Shown here: in pieces, positions 38,986 to 48,068 of the stretch | How positions within the stretch are numbered: the stretch's first letter is position 1 | Layout: each line of letters opens with the position of its first letter | Assembly: GCF_003149025.1 (NCBI RefSeq) | Contig: NZ_QGDV01000005.1 | Coordinates: 124,001-188,000 of the forward strand | Direction of reading: 5' to 3' | Source: Rathayibacter iranicus NCPPB 2253 = VKM Ac-1602 | GTDB taxonomy: Bacteria; Actinomycetota; Actinomycetes; Actinomycetales; Microbacteriaceae | Length of the DNA: 64,000 nucleotides | Program-made: the position numbers and the translations under genes | The notes under the pieces: model-generated | Told to the model about the DNA's origin: nothing | The model's input: only the letters and a program-made list of their open reading frames with translations | The model's database searches: none

Positions 38986-39767
38986 AGATCGCACGATTCG
39001 CCACGCAGCGCGACGGGGACAACGGGGGAGCGATTCACTTCGGGATCGTTGATGAGGACGATCTGGTCGTGCTCGCCGGGGACCCGATGTTCGCCGGATT
39101 TGACACGACAGGCGAGCGCATCCCCTTTGCGGAGGCGAAGCTCCTCGCCCCGGTGATCCCGCGCTCGAAGGTGGTCGGCATTGGCAGGAACTACGCCGAC
39201 CATGCGGCCGAGATGGGCGGCGTGACTGCGTCGGAGCCACTCGTCTTCCTCAAGCCGAATACGTCGGTCATTGGGCCCGACGAGGCAATCGTCCTCCCCG
39301 AGGACAGTCAGCAGGTGGAGTTCGAGGGGGAGTTGGCGATTGTGATTGGCGCCGTCGCCCGCAATGTGCGCGCGGAAGACTACGAGGACGTGGTCTTCGG
39401 CTACACGATCGCGAACGACGTCACCGCACGCGACCTCCAGCGCTCGGACGGGCAGTGGACCCGCGCGAAGGGGTACGACACCTTCTGTCCGCTGGGGCCG
39501 GTGATCGAGACCGAGTTCATCTGGAATGAGAGCGCCATCGAAACCCGCGTAAACGGGCGGGTGCAGCAGACGGGGAGCACCGGCGACATGATTCACGGGG
39601 TGCCCGAGATCGTGGCGTATGTGTCACGGATCTTCACGCTGCTCCCGGGGGACGTGATTCTCACCGGGACGCCGGCGGGGGTCGGGCCGATTGCGAACGG
39701 TGACACGGTCGCGATCGACATCGAGGGGATCGGCACGCTGTTCAACTCGGTGCTGACGCGACGCTAA
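38982..39767 (+). CDS. fumarylacetoacetate hydrolase (FAH)-family protein
   Basis: 261 residues from the ATG at 38982. The family core runs from VVGIGRNYADHAAEMG through EFEGELAIVIG (metal-binding Glu residues) to GYTIANDVTARDLQ and LTGTPAGVGPI. Enzymes of this family hydrolyse or decarboxylate acylpyruvates such as oxaloacetate; the exact substrate is not set by sequence. In many actinobacteria a gene like this is followed directly by gltX; here gltX is 17 kb away. Confidence 0.9.
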   Translation: MKIARFATQRDGDNGGAIHFGIVDEDDLVVLAGDPMFAGFDTTGERIPFAEAKLLAPVIPRSKVVGIGRNYADHAAEMGGVTASEPLVFLKPNTSVIGPDEAIVLPEDSQQVEFEGELAIVIGAVARNVRAEDYEDVVFGYTIANDVTARDLQRSDGQWTRAKGYDTFCPLGPVIETEFIWNESAIETRVNGRVQQTGSTGDMIHGVPEIVAYVSRIFTLLPGDVILTGTPAGVGPIANGDTVAIDIEGIGTLFNSVLTRR

Positions 39768-39880
39768 GGGGCGGCGACGCCGTTCCCGGCAGCTCTCTCG
39801 TCGCCGCGGAACACTTCACCGAGCCTCGGTGCGCTGTCAAGCGGACGCTCTCGGCCGGCGCCGAGACGTAGCGTCGAGCC

Positions 39881-41515
39881 ATGAATGCTCCCCGCACCGA
39901 TCCCGTCAGCCGCATTGCCCGGGAGGATTTCGGCTGGTCGTCGTTGCTGCCCGGACAGCGCGAGGCGATCGAGTCGGCGGTCTCGGGGCGCGACACGCTC
40001 CTTGTCCTTGCGACCGGCGGTGGCAAGTCCGCGGTGTACCAGATTGCCGGGGCGGAGCGCGGCGGAATCGTCCTCGTTGTGTCGCCGCTCGTCGCGCTGC
40101 AGGCCGATCAGCTCGCCGCGATCGAGTCCGCCCCCGCTGCTCCGCCGGCCGTGGCGATCAACTCCTCCCTCGGCGCCGCAGCCGTCGCCCGCGCGTGGGA
40201 GCGGATCGACGCAGGCGGCCCGCTCTACGTTCTGCTGGCGCCGGAGCAACTAGCCAAGCCCGAGAACGTGACGCGACTGGCGGCCGCGGGAGTGTCACTC
40301 CTGGTCGTCGATGAGGCGCACTGCGTCTCTTCCTGGGGGCACGACTTCCGCCCCGACTACCTGCGCCTGGCCGACGTCCGCGAGGCGCTGGGTAACCCTC
40401 CTGTGCTCGCGATGACGGCCACCGCCTCCCGACCTGTGCGCGAGGAGATCATCGAGCGGCTGCGGATGACGGATCCTGAGGTGCAGGTGCACGGGGTCGA
40501 CCGGCCCGAGATCCGCCTGGTCGTGCGTCGCCACGAAAGCGAGAGCGAGAAGCGCGCGGCGGTGGTCGAGGAGGCGCGCAACTGGACGGCTCCGGGGCTG
40601 GTCTATGTGGCGACTCGCAAGGAGACCGAGGCCTACGCGGCCGACATCGCGGAAGAGGAGCGCCGGGTCGCCGCGTACCACGCGGGGCTCAAGGTGTCCG
40701 AGCGCAAGGTCGTGCATGAGCAGTGGCGCGCGGGCGAGTTGGACGTCGTCGTCGCGACGTCGGCGTTTGGGATGGGTATCGACCGTGCTGATGTCCGATT
40801 CGTCCTGCACGCGACGACGACGGAGTCGCTTGACGCGTACTACCAGGAGATCGGCCGGGCGGGCCGCGATGGCGAACCCGCGACGGGTGCGCTGCACTAC
40901 CGCGCGGAGGATCTGGGGATTCGCCGCTTCTTCGCCAAGCGTTCGGTCGACAAGGCGGCACTGCGGGTGGTCTGGGCGGCAGTCTCGGAGCGACCGGGCG
41001 TCGACTCCGCTACGCTCGCGAAGGAACTGGACAAGCCCGCGCGCACCGTCGCCCGGATCGTGAACGACCTCGCGGATGCCGGCCTCGTCGAGACCGGCTC
41101 GGCCCTGGTCGCGACGCGCGAGGCGTCGGGGGACGAAGCGGTGGAGGCGGTGAAGGCCGCCCTCGCCTCCCGGGAGCGGATTGCGGAGTCGCGCCTGTCG
41201 ATGATGCGCGCGTACGCCGAGACGCAGCAGTGCCGGCGTCGGGAGTTGCTCGACTACTTCGGTGTCGAGTCGGAGGAGTGGTGCGGCAACTGCGACGCGT
41301 GCGAGCATCACGACGCGAGCGGCGAGGCGAGCGCGGCGCCGGTCGACGCTCCGCTCAGCGTGGACGAGGCGGTCGAGCACCGAGAATGGGGCGCCGGCAC
41401 CGTGATGAGCGTGGAGTCGGACCGGGCGACGATCTTTTTCGAGTCCGAGGGCTACAAGGTGCTGTCCTTCCAGGCCCTCGAGTCGGGCGTCTTGCGCGAG
41501 CACGCCTCAGCCTGA
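39881..41515 (+). CDS. recQ: RecQ-family ATP-dependent DNA helicase
   Basis: 544 residues. Walker A TGGGKSAVYQ, DEAH box VVDEAHCVSSWGHDFRP, motif VI EIGRAGRDGEPA and a zinc-binding cysteine set (CRRRELLDYFG to CGNCDAC). The C-terminus has a short WGAGTVMSVESDRATIFF domain seen in actinobacterial RecQ, and no HRDC domain is evident. It unwinds DNA during recombination and repair. It is the first gene of the segment that separates the FAH-family gene from gltX. Confidence 0.88.
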   Translation: MNAPRTDPVSRIAREDFGWSSLLPGQREAIESAVSGRDTLLVLATGGGKSAVYQIAGAERGGIVLVVSPLVALQADQLAAIESAPAAPPAVAINSSLGAAAVARAWERIDAGGPLYVLLAPEQLAKPENVTRLAAAGVSLLVVDEAHCVSSWGHDFRPDYLRLADVREALGNPPVLAMTATASRPVREEIIERLRMTDPEVQVHGVDRPEIRLVVRRHESESEKRAAVVEEARNWTAPGLVYVATRKETEAYAADIAEEERRVAAYHAGLKVSERKVVHEQWRAGELDVVVATSAFGMGIDRADVRFVLHATTTESLDAYYQEIGRAGRDGEPATGALHYRAEDLGIRRFFAKRSVDKAALRVVWAAVSERPGVDSATLAKELDKPARTVARIVNDLADAGLVETGSALVATREASGDEAVEAVKAALASRERIAESRLSMMRAYAETQQCRRRELLDYFGVESEEWCGNCDACEHHDASGEASAAPVDAPLSVDEAVEHREWGAGTVMSVESDRATIFFESEGYKVLSFQALESGVLREHASA

Positions 41516-41530
41516 CGGACGCCGATGCCT

Positions 41531-41596
41531 TCCGCGAGATGCCTCTTGGATACGTTTCACACGGCGTGTCGCGTACCCAAGAGGGACCTCGCGGGG
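41531..41596. repeat. dispersed palindrome (copy 4)
   Basis: TCCGCGAGATGCCTCTTGG-ATACG faces GCGTACCCAAGAGGGACCTC-GCGGGG, in the gap between convergent recQ and the DUF2795 gene. Well-preserved member of the family. Confidence 0.85.
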
Positions 41597-41609
41597 AGGA
41601 ACACCGAGG

Positions 41610-41801
41610 TTAGAGCTTCGCGACAGCTGCGCTGACGTCGGTGGGCTTGTCGTAGGTGACGTCGGGGAGGGCGCGGAGCGCGTCGAGGATGTCGGCGTCG
41701 GCTCCCTCCTTCTCGGCGGTCTTGACGATCGTGTCCTTCGAGGCGGGGTAGTCGATGCCCGAGAGGTACTTCTGGATCTGGATCGGGTTGGGTGCATCCA
41801 T
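41610..41801 (-). CDS. DUF2795 small protein
   Basis: 63 residues matching the DUF2795 pattern (IQIQKYLSGIDYPASKDTIV, ILDALRALPD). These small helical proteins are common in actinobacteria; function unknown. Good ribosome site (GAAAGGACAG) upstream. It follows the glycosyltransferase operon on the same strand with a 23-nt gap. Confidence 0.85.
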   Translation of the reverse strand: MDAPNPIQIQKYLSGIDYPASKDTIVKTAEKEGADADILDALRALPDVTYDKPTDVSAAVAKL

Positions 41802-41824
41802 CGTGCTGTCCTTTCGTCGGAGTG

Positions 41825-42694
41825 TTACGAGTGCTCTTCGGCGAAGAGCCGGTCGAAGGCGTCGACGCGCCGGTCAGTGACCGTCGTGGGCGTCTCCAGG
41901 TGCACGGCGCCGCTGGGCACGAGGCCCGCGCCGCCGAAGCGCTCCATGACGCGCCACTGCGCGGCGACGTCCTCGCCGCTGTGCTCCGGGGGCAGCTGCT
42001 CCCAGAAGTCGAAGCCGCCGACGGCCAGCAGAGCCTCGCGGCGGTAGAGGACGCATGCGCCCAGCCAGGCGACCCGGTACGCGCGCCAGGCGCCCTCCGG
42101 GACGTCGAGTTCGGCGGCGATGTGCGTGAGGTTCGCCGCGTTGTGCAGCGGCCAGCGCTCGAACTCGGGGGTGCCGCGGCGGACCCGCTCCGGCTGCACG
42201 CGCTCCTCCCAGGTCTCGAACGCCTCCGTCTCGTGCGGGCGGACGTCCTCAAGGTAGGACAGGCCCTGCACCGCGGAGCCGACGAAGCCGCAGTCGAGCC
42301 GCTCCAGCGCCTCGTGTAGGCGCGCTAGCGTGCCCGGCTCGAGCCAGACGTCGTCGTCGAGGAAGAGGACCGCGGGAGCAGCGGAAAGCGAGAGCAGGTA
42401 GTGCCGCTGCTCCGCCAGCCCGCGACGAGGCAGGTGCTGACGCACGAGTGGGGCACGGCCCTGCACCTCCAGCACACGCAGCATCGCCACGGCTGTCGGA
42501 TCGCTCTCGGCGACCCCGTCGTCTGACTGGTCGCTGACGATCACGCGGAACGGCGGATCGTCTTGAGCGGCGAGCCCGGCGAGCGTGGCGGCGAGCTCGG
42601 CGCGACGACCGATTGTCGGCACGAGCACGTCGATCAGCGGCGGCTCGGGAGCCTGGGCGACTCCCCAGCGCCCCGACCAACGGCGACTGGTCAT
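41825..42694 (-). CDS. GT2-family glycosyltransferase
   Basis: 289 residues, GT-A fold. The N-terminal PLIDVLVPTIGRRAELAATL, the first Asp region VIVSDQSDD and the metal-binding AVLFLDDDVWLEPG identify an inverting family 2 enzyme. No membrane helix, so it works on the inner face of the membrane or in the cytoplasm. Overlaps the hldE-like gene by 4 nt and is the last gene of the operon 45479 to 41825. Confidence 0.88.
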   Translation of the reverse strand: MTSRRWSGRWGVAQAPEPPLIDVLVPTIGRRAELAATLAGLAAQDDPPFRVIVSDQSDDGVAESDPTAVAMLRVLEVQGRAPLVRQHLPRRGLAEQRHYLLSLSAAPAVLFLDDDVWLEPGTLARLHEALERLDCGFVGSAVQGLSYLEDVRPHETEAFETWEERVQPERVRRGTPEFERWPLHNAANLTHIAAELDVPEGAWRAYRVAWLGACVLYRREALLAVGGFDFWEQLPPEHSGEDVAAQWRVMERFGGAGLVPSGAVHLETPTTVTDRRVDAFDRLFAEEHS

Positions 42695-44163
42695 GGCGCC
42701 GCCGATCGGATCCGCTGCACCATCTCGGTCGTGGAGTGCTCCGAGACGTAGCCGACCGTGGTGACGGTGCCGCCGTAGGAGCGGACGACACCCGCCTCCG
42801 CGAGCATGTCGGGGTTGTAATCGCCGCCCTTGACGTACACGTCTGGATGCACGCGCTCCAGGAGCGGGATGGGAGTGTCGCCGCTGAAGAGGGTGACGTA
42901 GTCGACGCAGCCCAACTCGGCGATCACTCCGGCACGGTCACCCTCGGGGTTGATGGGGCGTGCCTCGCCCTTGAGTCGGCGCACGGAGTCGTCGTCGTTG
43001 ACCGCGACGACCAGCACATCGCCCAGCTCACGGGCCTGACGGAGGTAGGCGGTGTGGCCGCGGTGCAGGACGTCGAAGCAGCCGTTGGTGAAGACGATCC
43101 GTCGGCCGCGCCGCGACTGCTCCGCCAGCACCTCGACAAGAGCGTCTTCGCCAAGGACGACGGCGCCGGGGGCGGCGAGCGAGGCCAGCAGGTCGTCGGA
43201 GGAGCAGATCGAGGTGCCTGGGCGCTGCACGACCACGTCGGCGGCGGCCTGCGCGAGGTCGACGGCGGTGGCGAGGGAACGGCCGGCGGCGAGGGCAAGG
43301 GTGACCGCGGCGGCGAAGGTGTCGCCGGCTCCCGACGCCTGCTTCTCCTCCGCGGGCTGAGCGAACGTGCGGCTCACGGCACCGTCGGCGTCGAGCGCGG
43401 TCGAGCCGTCGCGGTCGAGGGTGACGACGATGTGGCCGGCGCCCGAGCGAGCGCGCAGCTCGGCGGCGGCGGCGCGCACAGCGGTGGCCCGCTCGGTTCC
43501 GCGGCCGAGGGAGGCGCCCAGCAGGTGTTCCGCCTCCTTCGCGTTAGGCGTGACCACGTCGGGGCGCGCGAACGCCCACTCGGAAAGCTCGTGCGCGTCG
43601 ATCACGAGGAGCCGCGGACGCTCGGCGGCCAGTATGCGCTCGACGGCGGCGCGCAGGATCCCGGAGCCGTAATCGCAGACCAACACGGCGTCTGCTCCCT
43701 CCGCGGCTCGCACGGCGGCCTCCGCAAGTCGCTCGATCTCGTCGTCGGCGGGGCGGTGCGGTCCGGAGTCGACGCGCAGCATCACGCTGTCGCCGCCGAC
43801 TACGCGGGTCTTGATCGTGGTGGCGGCGTCGGTGCGGACGATTGCGGCGGTGTCCAGGCCCGCCCGGTCGAGGGCGCGCAGAAGCCGGTCGCCCTCGGGA
43901 TCGCGGCCGGCGACTCCGACCGTGCGGACGACGGCGCCGAGCGCACGCAGGTTCGCGGCGGTGTTGGCCGCACCACCCGCGACGTCCACCACGTCGTCGA
44001 GGCGCAGCACTGGCGCGGGTGCCTCGCGCGTGACCCGCTCAGCCTCGCCGAGCCACCACGAGTCGAGGATCAGGTCGCCGATGACCGCGACGACCGGCGG
44101 ACGTTCCTGCACGTGCGCGATCAGAGCGCTGGCCCGGTGCAGCGCCGAGCCCTCGAGGCTCAT
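42691..44163 (-). CDS. hldE: HldE-like bifunctional heptose kinase/nucleotidyltransferase (copy 1)
   Basis: 490 residues in two domains. Residues about 1-330 are a PfkB-family sugar kinase (VVAVIGDLILDSWWLGEAER, catalytic GAGDTFAAAV). Residues about 350-490 are a nucleotidyltransferase (TNGCFDVLHRGHTAYLRQAR, VNDDDSVRRLKGEARP, DVYVKGGDYNPD). In Gram-negatives HldE makes heptose 1,7-bisphosphate and then activates heptose 1-phosphate to ADP-heptose. A second copy lies at 48808. In an actinobacterium the product should feed a non-LPS glycan. Coupled to both neighbours by 4-nt overlaps. Confidence 0.88.
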   Translation of the reverse strand: MSLEGSALHRASALIAHVQERPPVVAVIGDLILDSWWLGEAERVTREAPAPVLRLDDVVDVAGGAANTAANLRALGAVVRTVGVAGRDPEGDRLLRALDRAGLDTAAIVRTDAATTIKTRVVGGDSVMLRVDSGPHRPADDEIERLAEAAVRAAEGADAVLVCDYGSGILRAAVERILAAERPRLLVIDAHELSEWAFARPDVVTPNAKEAEHLLGASLGRGTERATAVRAAAAELRARSGAGHIVVTLDRDGSTALDADGAVSRTFAQPAEEKQASGAGDTFAAAVTLALAAGRSLATAVDLAQAAADVVVQRPGTSICSSDDLLASLAAPGAVVLGEDALVEVLAEQSRRGRRIVFTNGCFDVLHRGHTAYLRQARELGDVLVVAVNDDDSVRRLKGEARPINPEGDRAGVIAELGCVDYVTLFSGDTPIPLLERVHPDVYVKGGDYNPDMLAEAGVVRSYGGTVTTVGYVSEHSTTEMVQRIRSAAP

Positions 44164-45479
44164 CGGGCACCGCCCGGGAGGACGGGGAGGCCGAAGTGCA
44201 CAACCGTGGTCGTGGTCATCTCGTCCAGCAGCTCGGGCCCGTAGCCGAAGCCGGAGCCCGATGTGCCGCGGGGCTGCGCGCTGCCGCCGGGCGCACCTCC
44301 GAAGACGCCGTTGACCTTCACGGTGCCCACGGGGAGGGTCGCCGCGGCGCGGTGCGCGTGCTCCATGTCGGCGGTGAGGACCGACGCGGCCAGGCCGTAG
44401 GGGCTCGCGGCGGCGCGGGCGAGGCCCTCGGAGAAGGAGTCGACGACGGCGACCGGCGCGACCGGTCCGAAGGTCTCCTCGGTCATCACGAGCATCGCGT
44501 CGGTGCAGTCGGCGAGGACCGTCGCGGGGTAGAACGTGCCCTGGCCCGGGGTGCCGCCGGTGAGCGCGCGGGCGCCGCTGCCGAGCGCCTCGGTGACATG
44601 CTCGTGCACGGCGTCGCGCATCCGGGCGTCCACCAGGCGGGGGAGGGGACCGGCGCTCCAGCGCTCGGCCTCGGCGACCAGCGCGGTGATGAAGGCCTCG
44701 GCGATGTCGCGGTGCACGTAGATCCGCTCGACGGATGTGCAGATCTGGCCCGCGTTGGCGAAGGCACCGAGCGCGGCCTGCTCCGCCGCCCAGACCGGAT
44801 CGACGTCGCGGTCGACGACGAGCGCGTCGTTGCCGCCGTTTTCGAGAATGACGTGTGCGCCGGTGACTGCGGCGATCCGGGCCAGCGCGCGGCCGGTGGC
44901 GGTGGATCCGACGTGAGCGAGGACGTCGACCCCCTCGGTGCGGGCGAGCTCGTCGCCGACTGCGCCATCGCCCTCGACCAGGGTGAGCACGCCCTCGGGC
45001 AGCGCCTCGGCGAGGATGCTCGTGAACAGGGCGCCGGTCGCGGGGCTGCGCTCGCTGGGCTTGTGCACAACCACGTCACCGGAGACGATCGCAGCGCCGA
45101 GCAGACCGGCCGCGACGGCGACCGGGTCGTTCCACGGAGTGAGTGCAAGGACGATGCCGCGCGGGTGCGGCAGGGCGACATCGACATTCAGGGTGCCTCC
45201 GCGCAGGCTTTTCCCACGATGCAGGGGGCCGAGTTCGGCGTATTGCAGCAGCGTGTCGACTCCCGCGCGGACACCACCGAGGGCGTCTCCCGCGGGCTTG
45301 CCCGTCTCCTCGGTGTTGAGAGCCGCAAGTTCCTGTTCGCGCGCAGCCACGCGGTGGGCGGCGGCTCGAAGGAGGGCGCCGCGCTCGGCGGGCGCGGTAG
45401 CGGCCCAGGCGGGGAACGCGGCCTGCGCGTGGCGGACGGCGTCGGCGGCGGTGGCAATGGTGTCGATGGTCACGGTCAC
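44160..45479 (-). CDS. aldehyde dehydrogenase family protein
   Basis: 439 residues. NAD(P)-dependent ALDH: LALTPWNDPVAVAAGLLGAA, VVHKPSERSP, the catalytic Glu in VILENGGNDALVV (where most have ELGGK) and the catalytic Cys in NAGQICTSVERIYV. It would oxidise an aldehyde to an acid. First gene of the operon leading to hldE copy 1 and the GT2 enzyme; a sugar-aldehyde substrate is possible but unproved. Confidence 0.88.
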   Translation of the reverse strand: MTVTIDTIATAADAVRHAQAAFPAWAATAPAERGALLRAAAHRVAAREQELAALNTEETGKPAGDALGGVRAGVDTLLQYAELGPLHRGKSLRGGTLNVDVALPHPRGIVLALTPWNDPVAVAAGLLGAAIVSGDVVVHKPSERSPATGALFTSILAEALPEGVLTLVEGDGAVGDELARTEGVDVLAHVGSTATGRALARIAAVTGAHVILENGGNDALVVDRDVDPVWAAEQAALGAFANAGQICTSVERIYVHRDIAEAFITALVAEAERWSAGPLPRLVDARMRDAVHEHVTEALGSGARALTGGTPGQGTFYPATVLADCTDAMLVMTEETFGPVAPVAVVDSFSEGLARAAASPYGLAASVLTADMEHAHRAAATLPVGTVKVNGVFGGAPGGSAQPRGTSGSGFGYGPELLDEMTTTTVVHFGLPVLPGGAR

Positions 45480-45565
45480 CTCTCGGTCGGGGGCGCGCGC
45501 GGGGTGGCGGGCGCAACCGTCCGGTACCCGCGGGGTGGTGGCTTAGACATCGAGGCTCGGGGAAA

Positions 45566-46192
45566 TCAGCGGACCTGTGCGCGGGGCGCCGCGGGCCCGA
45601 GGATCCGGGGGAGGTTCCTCCCGTACTTGCGCACGAACTCCTCCCAGGCATCAGGGGCGTTCCACTGGAGGAACGGCACGAGGTGCGCGAAGCCGAGCGT
45701 GATGGTCGTGACGGAGAAGAGGCGCTGACGCCGGGCGTCGTAGACCTGCACGCCCCCGTACCGGCCTGCCGCCGGGATGATTCTGGCGATGGTGTGCACG
45801 GGGACCGACCGCGGGCGCCCGATCATCGGGATGATGTCGATCCGATCGCCCAGGAGGGTGACGCGGAATCGCGCGAGCGAGCTCGCCAGCAGGATGAGCA
45901 GGGGGCCGGTGACGACCAAGACGATGCCTGCGATCAGCATCTCCGTCTCGTTGGGTCTGGTCGCTGCGATGACGGTCATGAGGGCTCCGAGCACGGCGAC
46001 GACGATGCCGACGACCCGGTTGACGACGATTTGCCAGCGTCGGAATGAGAGGACGACGGCGTCGCCCGGTGCGGCGGAGATCCGCTCGTCGGGACGCTTG
46101 CGATCGCGCAGGCGGACGACAAACAGGACGACGGCGGGGATGGCTGCGGAGGCTGCGACCGCGACGGCCGCGGCGGGAAAGTGAGAGTACAT
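45566..46192 (-). CDS. hypothetical membrane protein with PH-like domain
   Basis: 208 residues. Hydrophobic segments at about 5-26, 55-75 and 85-105; the rest (FRVTLLGDRIDIIPMIGRPR, VPVHTIARIIPA) looks like the small beta domain (PH-like) found in many actinobacterial membrane proteins. Function unknown. Stands alone. Confidence 0.7.
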   Translation of the reverse strand: MYSHFPAAAVAVAASAAIPAVVLFVVRLRDRKRPDERISAAPGDAVVLSFRRWQIVVNRVVGIVVAVLGALMTVIAATRPNETEMLIAGIVLVVTGPLLILLASSLARFRVTLLGDRIDIIPMIGRPRSVPVHTIARIIPAAGRYGGVQVYDARRQRLFSVTTITLGFAHLVPFLQWNAPDAWEEFVRKYGRNLPRILGPAAPRAQVR

Positions 46193-46344
46193 ACGCCGAG
46201 GCTAGGGAGCGGGCCGCTTTCGGCGTCGAACGCTGGCGCAGGATTGCTCTTCGCGCACCATAACGAGGTGTCGGCGGGAGTAATCCGTCAACTGATGCGG
46301 AAGCTTCCTGCGGTTCCGCAGGAATGGCGAGAGTGAGGACCCCG

Positions 46345-46755
46345 ATGACCGCGTACAGGTACACAGCGACCGTTGAGCGCGACGGTCGCTGGTGGCTCGT
46401 AACGATCCGCGAACTGGACGTTGTGGGCCAGGCGCGCGGACTGAGCGAGGCGGACGCGGTCGCGCACGAGATAGCGGCGCTCGCGCTCGGGGTTGCGGCG
46501 CACGAGGTCACGGTGGAGGTCACCGTGCGGGTGACGCCGGAGGCGGAAGAGCTGTGGCGCGAGGCGGAGGAGGCGGAGCGCGAGTCTCGAGCGGCCCAAG
46601 AACGCTCGGCGGTGGCGCGGCGTCGAGCGGTCGCCCTCGCACGCGCGGACAGGTACTCCCTCGAGGCCACCGCAGCCGCGTTCGGGGTCTCGCTGACCCG
46701 GGTTCAGCAGCTCGAGCGGGCCGTGGCCTCCGGATCCGCGCGCAACGTCAGCTAG
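46345..46755 (+). CDS. HicB-like protein with helix-turn-helix end
   Basis: 136 residues from the ATG at 46345; an earlier ATG at 46324 would add seven residues. The N-terminal part YRYTATVERDGRWWLVTIRE is the HicB-type fold, followed by a long charged helix (EAEELWREAEEAERESRAAQ) and a C-terminal DNA-binding-like segment (YSLEATAAAFGVSLTRVQQL). No HicA toxin lies next to it, so it may be a lone regulator rather than an antitoxin. Confidence 0.72.
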   Translation: MTAYRYTATVERDGRWWLVTIRELDVVGQARGLSEADAVAHEIAALALGVAAHEVTVEVTVRVTPEAEELWREAEEAERESRAAQERSAVARRRAVALARADRYSLEATAAAFGVSLTRVQQLERAVASGSARNVS

Positions 46756-46909
46756 GACGGGACCTCCTTCACCATCGTTGATGAGAAGGGACTCTCAGCC
46801 GACGCTGTGCGGCGCACATCCGTTTCGGATCGGTGCTCGCGGGGAAGTGGAGAAGTGACTGTCCCCCGGAGCCGCGCTCGCGCGCCTCCGCACCTGAGAG
46901 GAACCCGCC

Positions 46910-47992
46910 GTGGTCGCCATTGCCCCCCTCCGAGAGCCTTTCGCCGGAGTCGAGAGGATCGCCGTGCTCCGAGGCGGTGGACTGGGTGATCTGTTATTCG
47001 CCCTCCCCGCCGTCGAGGCGCTCGCGGCGGCCTACCCAGAAGCTGAGATCACGCTGCTCGGCACGCCCGCGCATCGGGTTCTGCTCGCGGGGGTGGAGTC
47101 TCCGGTGGCACACGTCGAGATTCTGCCGGTCGCGCAGGGCGTCCGGGACGGTGAGGGTGAGGATTCGCAGGTTATCGAGGACTTCACGGAGCGGATGCGC
47201 GCGCGCCGCTTCGACCTTGCCGCGCAGCTGCACGGGGGCGGGCGCTACTCCAACCCTTTCCTGCGGCGCCTCGGCGCGCGGCACACGATCGGGTCGCGGA
47301 CCCCGGATGCCGTGGAGCTCGAGCGCACGATCCCCTACGTCTACTACCAGCACGAGATGCTGCGGGGGCTCGAGATCGTCGGGCTCGCCGGAGCGCCCGC
47401 GACGAGGCTCGAGCCGCTCCTGCATGTCGATCCCGAGCGGCGTGACCGTCTCGCCGCCGCGCTGCCCGCTGGCGGTCCGCTCGTGCTGATTCATCCGGGG
47501 GCGACCGACCGGCGCCGCCGCTGGCCGAGCGCGAGTTTCGCAGAGGTGGCTCGGGCGCTGCTCGCCGACGGGGCCCGCGTCCTCGTCGTGGGAGACGCCT
47601 CCGACGTGCCCGCGGCCGAGGAGATCGTGGACGCGGCGCCCGGCACCCTCTCGTGGGCCGGCGCGGTCGAACTGCCGGACCTTGCTCCGCTGCTCTCGCT
47701 CGCCGACCTCGTGCTCGGCAATGACTCGGGGCCACGGCACCTGGCGGCAGCGGTCGGGGCACCGACCGTGGGGATTTTCTGGGTCGGCAACGCGATCAAC
47801 GCCGCTCCGCTGGGCCGGCAGCGCCACCGCGTGCAGCTGAGCTGGACCACGCGCTGCCCGGTCTGCGGGCGCGACGCGACGCAGGTCGGTTGGACGGCTC
47901 CGCGGTGCGAGCACGAGACCACCTTCGTCGCCGACGTGCGTGTCGAGGCCGTGCTCGAGGACGTCCGGGCGGTGCTCGCCGCCACCCGCTAG
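46910..47992 (+). CDS. GT9-family (heptosyltransferase-like) glycosyltransferase A
   Basis: 360 residues from a GTG. Pattern of ADP-heptose:LPS heptosyltransferases: VLRGGGLGDLLFALPAVEAL at the N-terminus, LVLIHPGATDRRRRWPSASF for the nucleotide-sugar site, and DLVLGNDSGPRHLAAAVGAP. It ends with a Cys-containing tail (CPVCGRDATQ, RCEHE) that may bind a metal. One of three GT9 genes beside the heptose pathway. Confidence 0.88.
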   Translation: MVAIAPLREPFAGVERIAVLRGGGLGDLLFALPAVEALAAAYPEAEITLLGTPAHRVLLAGVESPVAHVEILPVAQGVRDGEGEDSQVIEDFTERMRARRFDLAAQLHGGGRYSNPFLRRLGARHTIGSRTPDAVELERTIPYVYYQHEMLRGLEIVGLAGAPATRLEPLLHVDPERRDRLAAALPAGGPLVLIHPGATDRRRRWPSASFAEVARALLADGARVLVVGDASDVPAAEEIVDAAPGTLSWAGAVELPDLAPLLSLADLVLGNDSGPRHLAAAVGAPTVGIFWVGNAINAAPLGRQRHRVQLSWTTRCPVCGRDATQVGWTAPRCEHETTFVADVRVEAVLEDVRAVLAATR

Positions 47993-47999
47993 TGACTGC

Positions 48000-48057
48000 C
48001 CCGCGAGATACCTCTTGAGTACGCGGCACGCCGGGCGTACTCAAGAGGCATCTCGCG
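48000..48057. repeat. dispersed palindrome (copy 5, best preserved)
   Basis: CCGCGAGATACCTCTTGAGTACG and CGTACTCAAGAGGCATCTCGCG are almost perfectly complementary (one mismatch) around a 12-nt centre. It fills the gap between the convergent GT9 and SDR genes. It serves as the reference copy of the family. Confidence 0.9.
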
Positions 48058-48068
48058 AAGGTGAGGGG

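Noticed and set aside
46345-46755. HicA/HicB toxin-antitoxin module
   Set aside because: Only a HicB-like protein is present; no HicA-sized toxin gene is adjacent on either side.
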